Source: JBARRO01 sp049644265 | Lineage (GTDB): Bacteria; Bacteroidota; Ignavibacteria; UBA10030 | Length of the DNA: 7,778 nucleotides | Direction: 5' to 3' | Assembly (NCBI GenBank): GCA_049644265.1 | Contig: JBARRO010000012.1 | Coordinates: 1 to 7,778, forward strand | Part shown: positions 1 to 5,058 of the stretch, piece by piece | How the letters are laid out: each line of letters starts with the position of its first letter | Position numbering within the stretch: the stretch's first letter is position 1 | Position numbers and translations under genes: made by a program | Notes under the pieces: generated by a model | What the model saw: only the letters and a program-made list of their open reading frames with translations | What the model was told of the DNA's origin: nothing | Databases searched by the model: none

Positions 1-1065
1 AGCATGGACTGCATCAGCACCGACGGCGATCACGAGATTGTTCTTCATTGCAACACCATAATAGTTTCCCGCTACGAGACCCACGTCAGCATGAAAACTC
101 TTCCAAGTTGCTCCGTTGTAATGCAAAACTTCTCCGTATCCACCCACAGCTACAATATCGTTTGGTCTGTTGGCCCTCATTCCGTAAACAAAATAATGGG
201 CGATATCGAGCGGCCCATTTTTCCACTGACTCTCTGCCAGATCCGATTTTTCGTAGATTCCGGAGCCTGCAGCATAATAATGATGAGCCGAGGAGAACCA
301 AAGACAGCTTACGGGCTCGTCGATGCCGCTGTCGGAAAGAGCCGTCACGGTTGATCCGGAAATGCTCAGAACCATTTTCTCATAGTTTACGAAGGGTTTT
401 GAAGCAACCGCCAGGATCTCTCCTCCATCGCCCCAGATATCCTGAACATCCAGCGTCGTCCCGCTTGCAAGCTTCTGCCAGCTTGTGCCGATGTAAGTGT
501 AAATCGCCCCTCCTCGTCCAACACAGAAGAGCATTGTGTTGCTCGTTCCCCACATTCTTAGGACCTGACCATTAAACGGAATCCCTGTCATAAAGAAGAC
601 TTTCTCGGTCCAAGAATTTCCATCCCAATGAAGAAGATTTGCCGAGGAGCATACAAAAACATCGTTCGGTCCAAATGCATAAACAGCATTTAACGATCCT
701 GGAAGCAGCGACGTTGACCCAAAGTCGTGATAGGCAACCTTCTTGGCCGTCCAGCCTTTTCCGTTCCAGATCGCAAGGCCGTAAGGCTGAGGATCAAGTT
801 GCCCGAACGAGTCGTTCAAGTAAACCTCTCCCACTGCATACGCCAGGGTGTCGTTAATAATTGCGACATCATAGAAGGCGCTGCTTTGTGCTCCACCCAG
901 AGTATCGATATGCCACGTAAATTCATGGCTAGTCGTGTCCGGTCCGTTTGTAGGAGGCGGACAGGTAGCGCATGGCTCCTCTTTGCGGCAGGAGGAGAGG
1001 AGGAGGAAGAAGAGAAGGATGAGGATGAGGTTAAGGTTGAGGATAAGGCTAAGATGAGATTTCAT
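1..1065 (-). CDS. Beta-propeller-like secreted lipoprotein, N-terminal part (runs off left edge)
   Basis: The minus-strand frame stays open from an ATG at 1065 to base 1, giving 355 codons without a stop, so the C-terminus lies outside the window. Residues 1-26 form a lipoprotein signal peptide: MKSH, a very hydrophobic Leu-rich core, then a lipobox L23-S24-S25-C26, followed by a charged and Pro-rich linker (RKEEPCATCPPP). The rest repeats a blade-like motif of the type h-h-x-W/Y-[ND]-G-x-x-W: residues 98-105 (AIWNGKGW), 145-152 (LHWDGNSW), 189-196 (YTYIGTSW) and 314-321 (LHYNGATW). These alternate with phrases like 'PNDVFVCS' and 'PNDIVAVGGYGEVLHYNG'. This pattern is typical of WD40/YVTN-like propeller lipoproteins of FCB bacteria, exposed on the outside of the cell. 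A Shine-Dalgarno sequence (GAAGGAA, 5 bases upstream) supports the start. Exact ligand or function is not recognisable. Plus-strand ORFs over the same stretch are shadows. Confidence 0.85.
   Translation of the reverse strand, partial: MKSHLSLILNLNLILILLFFLLLSSCRKEEPCATCPPPTNGPDTTSHEFTWHIDTLGGAQSSAFYDVAIINDTLAYAVGEVYLNDSFGQLDPQPYGLAIWNGKGWTAKKVAYHDFGSTSLLPGSLNAVYAFGPNDVFVCSSANLLHWDGNSWTEKVFFMTGIPFNGQVLRMWGTSNTMLFCVGRGGAIYTYIGTSWQKLASGTTLDVQDIWGDGGEILAVASKPFVNYEKMVLSISGSTVTALSDSGIDEPVSCLWFSSAHHYYAAGSGIYEKSDLAESQWKNGPLDIAHYFVYGMRANRPNDIVAVGGYGEVLHYNGATWKSFHADVGLVAGNYYGVAMKNNLVIAVGADAVHA
1012..1053 (-). repeat. Hexanucleotide repeat encoding the signal-peptide core
   Basis: Read on the minus strand, codons 5-18 of the lipoprotein are seven consecutive hexamers: CTTAGC, CTTATC, CTCAAC, CTTAAC, CTCATC, CTCATC, CTTCTC. 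The consensus is CTYANC, which encodes an alternating Leu-X run (LS LI LN LN LI LI LL). The pyrimidine-rich tract continues into the following codons (TTC and CTC runs) down to the lipobox. A change of one unit would lengthen or shorten the hydrophobic core by two residues without a frameshift. Confidence 0.7.
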
Positions 1066-1070
1066 TGTGG

Positions 1071-1077
1071 TTCCTTC
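1071..1077 (-). promoter_or_regulatory. Ribosome binding site of the lipoprotein gene
   Basis: GAAGGAA on the minus strand, 5 bases before the ATG at 1065. It fixes the start of the lipoprotein, which also places the signal peptide at the very N-terminus. Confidence 0.65.
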
Positions 1078-1087
1078 GACAGTGCGA

Positions 1088-1129
1088 GTAGCCGTTGGCT
1101 ATTGGCTGATAGCTATAAGCTAAACGCTA
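1088..1129. repeat. Degenerate heptamer tandem repeat (6 units)
   Basis: On the plus strand the bases fall into six consecutive 7-mers: gtagccg, ttggcta, ttggctg, atagcta, taagcta, aacgcta. Each carries GC at units positions 4-5, with T following in five of the six (consensus about WWNGCTA). The array lies 23 bases upstream of the lipoprotein start, in what should be its leader or promoter region. Heptameric arrays of this kind are known as dispersed intergenic repeats in several bacterial groups; any role here is unknown. Confidence 0.6.
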
Positions 1130-1235
1130 AACTTCAAATCGCAAACCGAAGAAGACGGATCTCGGAGGGTCGTACGGAGGGAATCCCCCTCTAGGATTCA
1201 GAATCAATCTCACACAAGGCGTGCCAGCGGCGGAT

Positions 1236-1247
1236 CCCCCCCCCCCC
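1236..1247. repeat. Homopolymeric C12 run
   Basis: Twelve consecutive C residues in non-coding DNA, between a GGAT and a GTGC. Such runs are prone to slippage, and the exact length may also be uncertain in the assembly. Confidence 0.9.
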
Positions 1248-1450
1248 GTGCTGGATTTCGAAACAAAAACAAGGATCGAATTAACGATTGTAGGAAGCAA
1301 GAATGAGAAATTCCGAGATCTTGTGAGAAACTCCGCAAAGATGGGAAGTAATGAGGGTGTGCTAAAGAAGGTGACTCAATCGTCACGAGCAGTCGCATTG
1401 CATAGCGACAGAAGACGGACATCGGAAACCCTGTGAGTTCCCATCCTGAG

Positions 1451-1488
1451 CGCCTGCCCGCCAAGTGAGGTTTTGAATTAGGCAGGCG
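1451..1488. repeat. Inverted repeat, possible weak terminator downstream of the polymerase gene
   Basis: CGCCTGCC (1451-1458) is exactly complementary to GGCAGGCG (1481-1488), with a 22-base loop. A shifted pairing of CCCGCC with GGCGGG is also possible. It lies about 40 bases past the polymerase stop codon, which is the right place for a transcription end on the minus strand. No T tract follows, so a Rho-independent terminator is not well supported. A dispersed palindromic repeat is the alternative. Confidence 0.4.
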
Positions 1489-1527
1489 GGAAGGCGAAGG
1501 ATGGAGGAGGCTCAGTCCATCACCTCT

Positions 1528-3822
1528 TTATGTATCGAACATGAATAGGTCCGCCTGGACCCGTGCCGGCTGCAAACGTTTTCGTTTCTTCGCAGCGGGG
1601 AGGGCAAATTCCTTCTGCAGTGTTTCCATGGTATAGCCCAGCGGAAGCAACAGCGTTTCCACTGCCTTCAGGGCAAATTCCGCGTACTGCTCGATATCGT
1701 ACCCGTCCTCGAACGCATAGAGCGCGAGCGGTTTTGCCTTCTCCGGCTTTTTCTTTCCTGTGTGGTCGACGATAATGAATTCGATCGATTCGCCGGCGGA
1801 AAGATGGACGCCCATGTCCTGAACAAGCCGGGACACGACTGCGCTGATGCTGTTGTTCGTGTACTCGTCGGCTTCTTTGGTAATATGACGACGAAGCACG
1901 AGCTCCATCGGGTTTGCCTTCCCGCTGCACAGGAGTGAAAGAAACCCCCGTGCAATCTCCAGGAGTTCAGGTACCATCGCACGCACATCAGCCACCGTGC
2001 GGGCTTCCGACATTCGTTCGAGCATCGCCATCTGCATATTTTTGATAAACGTTGGTGTATCGTGGCGCCGGGTCTCGATGCCGCGAATTTTTATCTCGTC
2101 GTGACGGTACCATCCCACGTAGCGGTTCGCCGTGGTAATAACGGGGTCCTGTTTGGAGGCCGGGAAGAGAATCCATCGATAGATGCCTTCCAGAGAAATA
2201 TCGATCCCCGTCCGTGCCGCAATCGCGCGGCAGAGCTCTTCATAGTCCTTCTCGGTGGCGCCCTCTTTTTTCAACCACACGCAATCGATGATTGCATGGA
2301 GCAGATGGTATCCCCCGCGCTCCGCAACCTCTTTGGCTGTGAGAATTGCATCCCGTGAAAACGCATTCACCGACTCGTGCGCTTCGATCTTCCCGAACCG
2401 CGCATTTTTGTACCCGAGATAGCCGAAGCAACTGACGAGCATCCATTTGAGGGCGCTTTGCCGCCGGTCGTACCGGCGGAAGAGTGCTTCATCCTTTCCC
2501 TTATAATATTTCTTGAGTTTTTTGTACTTGGACCGTTTTTCCACCACGGCGCGCAGCGTTGCCGGCACAATCCCCAGCCGCCGCTCGCAAATTGTGTAGC
2601 CGAGCTCCGGCACCCGGTCGTTCCGGCAGCAGCGGCAATTGACCGTCTCCGGTGAAACGTTTTTTTCAACCATGATGGTCGGGTACATCGAAACGAAATC
2701 GAGCTCCGCAATGTCCTCATGGTATCCAAGGGGAGGGTTAAAAATCAACCCGCCGCGGTCTGCGAGCAGAAGCGTTGCCGCTGATTTGAACTCCTCCGGC
2801 TCCCGTTTTTTCGACGGGATCAGGATCCCCTGCTGGTACGCCCACGACAGCTGCAATGAAGACATGCTGGTGCCGATGCTGGCGCGTCCCTGGCGCTGGC
2901 CGCACATTTGAGTCAGGCGCGCCATTTCGAACAACCCATCGAGGTCCGCTTCCGCCACTGTCATGGAGTTCTCCGCGTCAATGTGCCAGCGTCCCGCAAG
3001 CTCAAACGCCCCATCCTTGTGCACAATTTTGCCGTACTGAAAAAAGCTTGACTCCTTCGTCGTTTTGTAGCCAATCCCCGGGTCGCGGTTCAACAGCAAC
3101 GGAACCTTATACTGTCCGGCGAGCGCGGTGATTTTCGGCATGAGGACAGAATCGCCGTAATCCGTAAGAATGATGTCGGGGTCGCAACGATGAAGATGCC
3201 AGTTGAGGGCTTCGAGAACACTCCGTGGAGTATCCTGTTCGAGCGCATACGTCCGGTCGTCGTAGGTCACCTCAAGCTGGAGCAGGCGTTGATACTTTGG
3301 GGGGACAAAATCGTTGCCATTCCGCAGCAACATGATCGATAATGGCGGCAGCTCATAATCGATCGCCTCACGGGTGTCGTTCAACTGCCAGTCGATCAGC
3401 TGCCCGGTTTCATCGATTTGGTACTCCCCCAGCCCAAGAGGAAAGAGCTTTGTGGCATAGAGAAACAGCTGTGGAACAAGAATATCGGAGTTGAAGAACG
3501 CGAAATGGGGAAAGAAGCGCTCAAAATACCATACGACCTCTCTGAACCGCATCGGGTCGTGTACGCACACTTCCAGCACTTCCCACGGATCGCCTGAATA
3601 GATCTCCGTGCGGACTGTCTGTTGAAGGGATACCCGAACCGGGCAACGCGCGGTAAGCACCTCCGCCCGCTTTACATCAGCTTCGTTGAGGGAGAGGAAG
3701 AACGAGGGACGAAACGGACACCAGCAACGACGCCTCCCTCCCTGCCGGTCGATGAACCAGAGCGTAACACCCCGGGGAGAAGCGTAGACGTCGAAGAGCC
3801 AGCCGGTGAAAGTGGTTGACAT
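1528..3822 (-). CDS. PolB2-type family-B DNA polymerase (bacterial), putative translesion polymerase
   Basis: A 764-residue family-B polymerase. Motif A is D375-FVSMYPTI, with the catalytic Asp kept. Motif B is 454-RQSALKWMLVSCFGYLGY, where the usual Asn of NSxYG is Val463 and the Tyr is Phe466. Motif C is 509-HAIIDCV, where the first Asp of DTD is Ile511 and the second, Asp513, is kept. A thumb signature GIETRRHDTP lies at 581-590. The exonuclease region looks dead: QLE (182-184) replaces DIE, and the FD of ExoII is lost in YGDSVL. A Cys cluster (C396, C398, C399, C412) follows motif A. The extreme C-terminus carries QADLF (756-760), a bacterial beta-clamp-binding motif. These substitutions match the PolB2 subgroup best known from archaea. 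It is last in the operon, about 100 bases after the small coiled-coil gene. The ATG at 3822 has no clear Shine-Dalgarno, but the N-terminus (GWLFDVYASPRGVTLWF) suits a true start. A role in lesion bypass is inference. Confidence 0.92.
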   Translation of the reverse strand: MSTTFTGWLFDVYASPRGVTLWFIDRQGGRRRCWCPFRPSFFLSLNEADVKRAEVLTARCPVRVSLQQTVRTEIYSGDPWEVLEVCVHDPMRFREVVWYFERFFPHFAFFNSDILVPQLFLYATKLFPLGLGEYQIDETGQLIDWQLNDTREAIDYELPPLSIMLLRNGNDFVPPKYQRLLQLEVTYDDRTYALEQDTPRSVLEALNWHLHRCDPDIILTDYGDSVLMPKITALAGQYKVPLLLNRDPGIGYKTTKESSFFQYGKIVHKDGAFELAGRWHIDAENSMTVAEADLDGLFEMARLTQMCGQRQGRASIGTSMSSLQLSWAYQQGILIPSKKREPEEFKSAATLLLADRGGLIFNPPLGYHEDIAELDFVSMYPTIMVEKNVSPETVNCRCCRNDRVPELGYTICERRLGIVPATLRAVVEKRSKYKKLKKYYKGKDEALFRRYDRRQSALKWMLVSCFGYLGYKNARFGKIEAHESVNAFSRDAILTAKEVAERGGYHLLHAIIDCVWLKKEGATEKDYEELCRAIAARTGIDISLEGIYRWILFPASKQDPVITTANRYVGWYRHDEIKIRGIETRRHDTPTFIKNMQMAMLERMSEARTVADVRAMVPELLEIARGFLSLLCSGKANPMELVLRRHITKEADEYTNNSISAVVSRLVQDMGVHLSAGESIEFIIVDHTGKKKPEKAKPLALYAFEDGYDIEQYAEFALKAVETLLLPLGYTMETLQKEFALPAAKKRKRLQPARVQADLFMFDT
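1543..1557 (-). other. Beta-clamp-binding pentapeptide QADLF in the polymerase C-terminus
   Basis: Codons 756-760 of the polymerase read Q-A-D-L-F, four residues before the stop. This fits the bacterial sliding-clamp motif QL[SD]LF and its relaxed forms, found for example at the C-termini of E. coli Pol II (QLGLF) and in the DnaE internal motif (QADMF). Its position on a flexible basic tail (KKRKRLQPARV precedes it) is what is expected for a functional site. Confidence 0.7.
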
Positions 3823-3881
3823 GATGTGGATGGAATAACGTTGGTGACAACCTCATGTTGTTCTTATGACTAGAGTGCAGA

Positions 3882-3947
3882 GGAGCGGGGGAGCATCGGA
3901 GCAGGGGAGAGCAAATGAGAGCCTAGGTTCCCCCCCGCTCCCCCTGC
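3882..3947. repeat. Inverted repeats between the coiled-coil gene and the polymerase gene
   Basis: GGAGCGGGGG (3882-3891) is a perfect 10-bp complement of CCCCCGCTCC (3932-3941). An alternative 7-bp stem pairs GCAGGGG (3901-3907) with CCCCTGC (3941-3947). In the minus-strand transcript one arm is the last codons of the 92-residue gene and the other lies in the spacer before the polymerase. The two stems share bases and exclude each other. This could attenuate or set the level of polymerase expression, or could simply reflect low-complexity G-rich sequence. Confidence 0.45.
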
Positions 3948-4201
3948 CGTTCTTCCAGCCGCACAATCCGATCCTGCAGGCGCGCGATGAGCTTTCGTTG
4001 CTCGACAACAATGGACATGACGATGCTCTCGAACGGAATGGTTCGCATCGCGTAAAAATTTTCCGCAAGATGCAACTTTGCGGAACGGAAGACGTCGTCA
4101 AACAACTCCTGGTCCTCCTTTCGAAGCCCGCGACGGTATTTGGACCAGCTTGCCAGTTCGTTGTCGATGATGTTGGTAAAGGTCGGTACGGTTCGTCCCA
4201 T
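3923..4201 (-). CDS. Small coiled-coil protein of the PolB2 operon
   Basis: A 92-residue, charged protein with no transmembrane segment or signal peptide. Residues 8-35 contain an aromatic/basic stretch (ELASWSKYRRGLRKEDQELFDDVF). Residues 57-86 (from PFESIVMSIVVEQRK through LIARLQDRIVRLEERQ) form a helix with heptad-spaced Ile/Val/Leu, a likely coiled coil. The ATG at 4201 is preceded by a perfect AAGGAGG at 8 bases, the strongest ribosome site in the window, so the gene is real even though its first 104 bases overlap the end of the upstream frame. It sits between the RecA-like gene and the polymerase gene and probably bridges or regulates them as an oligomeric partner. Function is not known to me. 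From memory, small proteins of this look recur next to PolB2-like genes, but that is unverified. Confidence 0.8.
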   Translation of the reverse strand: MGRTVPTFTNIIDNELASWSKYRRGLRKEDQELFDDVFRSAKLHLAENFYAMRTIPFESIVMSIVVEQRKLIARLQDRIVRLEERQGERGGT

Positions 4202-4874
4202 CGGTCATTCCTCCTTGTTCAAGAAATACCTCCAGGTGATGGTTCTCGTTGAATTGCAACCGGTAGCTGTGGTCAACGCCGGTTTTCAGTGTCGTGAACA
4301 GTTGGTTCCGCTCCTTCGGCAGCACGTTGTGTTCAAGAGAAGCCAGGAGTACAGAAATGCCCGCCGCTTTCATCTCCCGCAGTGTCACGAGCAATCGCTG
4401 CAGAATTTGCCGGACCTCGTGAAACGGCGCCTGTTCGTCGTAGAACGTATCCAACAAACCAAAAATGATCGCCGTCGTGGAGCCGATGGACTCCAAAAAC
4501 GACGGCAGCCGGCTGGCGACTGTTTGCTCCATTTGATAACAGGTGAAGCTGCGGGAAATAAAAATTTGCCGGAGGACTTCATCGGGGTTCCTTCGCCGCT
4601 CCCGCGCAAACCGGATGACCGCCTCCACGTCAAACCGGTTGCATCCGTCGACGACTGCGACGGAGGAGCCTTTCATTATGGCCTGCATCGCCACCCAGAG
4701 TGAAAACTGGAATATGGCCGGATCACCGTGCAACAGGTAAAGTTTCCCCGGCGGCTTCGTAAACAACCCGGCGAGGTTGTCGGACGAAATCCCGGCATCC
4801 TCCGGCGCTCCGGCATGAAGAATTCCCTGAGCGGGCACTTGCAACGCTGGGTGTTGTCTCAACAATGTTTGCAC
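4098..4874 (-). CDS. RecA/RadA-superfamily protein with degenerate Walker A, PolB2 operon
   Basis: The frame is open from an ATG at 4925 (275 codons), but a strong promoter lies inside its first 15 codons. I therefore place the start at the in-frame GTG at 4874 (258 codons), which coincides with the predicted transcription start. Numbered from 4925, residues 62-80 (LYLLHGDPAIFQFSLWVAM) occupy the P-loop position but lack GK[ST]. Residues 89-105 (VAVVDGCNRFDVEAVIR) match the beta-strand phrase 'vvDggNrFd' of RecA-like proteins. Residues 122-131 (FISRSFTCYQ) match the 'sRaFt.yQ' helix, and 151-164 (TAIIFGLLDTFYDE) is a Walker-B-like strand. It resembles RecA/RadA paralogues and, in role, ImuA-type accessory proteins. 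ATP hydrolysis is doubtful. The last ~36 residues are read in a different frame over the start of the next gene and may not be part of the conserved fold. Confidence 0.75.
   Translation of the reverse strand: MQTLLRQHPALQVPAQGILHAGAPEDAGISSDNLAGLFTKPPGKLYLLHGDPAIFQFSLWVAMQAIMKGSSVAVVDGCNRFDVEAVIRFARERRRNPDEVLRQIFISRSFTCYQMEQTVASRLPSFLESIGSTTAIIFGLLDTFYDEQAPFHEVRQILQRLLVTLREMKAAGISVLLASLEHNVLPKERNQLFTTLKTGVDHSYRLQFNENHHLEVFLEQGGMTDGTNRTDLYQHHRQRTGKLVQIPSRASKGGPGVV
4210..4216 (-). promoter_or_regulatory. Strong ribosome binding site of the coiled-coil gene
   Basis: AAGGAGG on the minus strand, 8 bases before the ATG at 4201, embedded in the coding frame of the RecA-like gene. It decides the start of the 92-residue gene and supports translation independent of the upstream frame. 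Confidence 0.8.
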
Positions 4875-4880
4875 AGAAAA

Positions 4881-4906
4881 ACAATATGACAATTTTGTCG
4901 TATTGT
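4881..4906. promoter_or_regulatory. Operator 1: 26-bp dyad filling the promoter
   Basis: Arms ACAATATGACAA (4881-4892) and TTGTCGTATTGT (4895-4906) are complementary at 11 of 12 positions around a TT centre. The dyad covers the spacer and the -10 of the minus-strand promoter and overlaps its -35 by three bases, so a bound repressor would block RNA polymerase. The core TGACA-N4-TGTCG (4887-4900) recurs upstream. Confidence 0.75.
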
Positions 4907-4909
4907 CAA
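4881..4909 (-). promoter_or_regulatory. Sigma70-type promoter of the RecA-like/coiled-coil/PolB2 operon
   Basis: On the minus strand a perfect -35 TTGACA (4909-4904) is followed by exactly 17 bases and a -10 TATTGT (4886-4881, four of six consensus). Transcription would start near 4874, where an in-frame GTG begins, suggesting a leaderless or nearly leaderless message. The promoter lies within the longest reading frame of the RecA-like gene, which argues against the ATG at 4925. Confidence 0.7.
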
Positions 4910-4919
4910 GAGAGCTCAA

Positions 4920-4933
4920 TGACAAAAATGTCG
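4920..4933. promoter_or_regulatory. Operator 2: second copy of TGACA-N4-TGTCG
   Basis: TGACAAAAATGTCG matches the core of operator 1 (TGACAATTTTGTCG) at 11 of 14 positions, differing only in three central bases. The two centres are 33 bp apart, about three helical turns, so bound dimers would sit on the same DNA face. It lies just upstream of the -35 and contains the ATG at 4925. Confidence 0.65.
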
Positions 4934-5020
4934 GCGATCCATCACCCGGAACAGGGGCCCCGCGGGTTTCCTGAGAGTTTTCCCGAATCCGGAGCGTGCG
5001 TCACGCTGCATTCCCGTCAA

Positions 5021-5049
5021 TTGCATAAGGACTGCAGGGTTTGTATCTT
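5021..5049 (+). promoter_or_regulatory. Possible promoter of the receiver/histidine kinase pair
   Basis: TTGCAT (5021-5026), a 17-base spacer, and TATCTT (5044-5049) give partial matches to -35 and -10. Transcription would start within a few bases of the ATG at 5059, where no Shine-Dalgarno sequence is seen. The call is weak. Confidence 0.35.
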
Positions 5050-5058
5050 AACTGAACC

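Larger units (their letters stand above)
1066..1527. other. Gene-free stretch between polymerase stop and lipoprotein start
   Basis: This 462-base stretch has no convincing gene. Short ORFs in it (for example 1210-1464 minus and 1221-1436 plus) lack a Shine-Dalgarno sequence, have no recognisable domain and overlap the C run. It holds a heptamer repeat at 1088-1129, a C12 run at 1236-1247, an inverted repeat at 1451-1488, and a small hairpin just after the polymerase stop (GATGGA at 1500-1505 pairing with TCCATC at 1516-1521). Two copies of GAAGACGGA (near 1150 and 1411) hint that it may be built from decayed dispersed repeats, but this is weak. Confidence 0.6.

Noticed and set aside
48..575. 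A 175-residue plus-strand ORF rich in Arg, Ser and Cys
   Set aside because: Antisense shadow of the lipoprotein gene, whose propeller repeats and signal peptide are clearly on the minus strand.
727..1194. A 155-residue plus-strand ORF with an acidic run (EEEEEEKDEDEVKVEDK)
   Set aside because: It is the complement of the repeat-rich signal-peptide tract of the minus-strand lipoprotein; no ribosome site, no domain.
1210..1464. An 84-residue minus-strand ORF in the gene-free stretch
   Set aside because: No Shine-Dalgarno, no recognisable domain, and its C-terminal end is encoded across the C12 run; likely chance.
4087..4124. A clamp-binding motif in the coiled-coil protein (DQELF, residues 30-34)
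   Set aside because: The spacing is Q-E-L-F, one residue short of Q-x-x-L-F, and it lies within a predicted helix.
4140..4703. A 187-residue plus-strand ORF opposite the RecA-like gene
   Set aside because: No start signal or domain; the minus-strand frame carries RecA-like motifs and sits in an operon.
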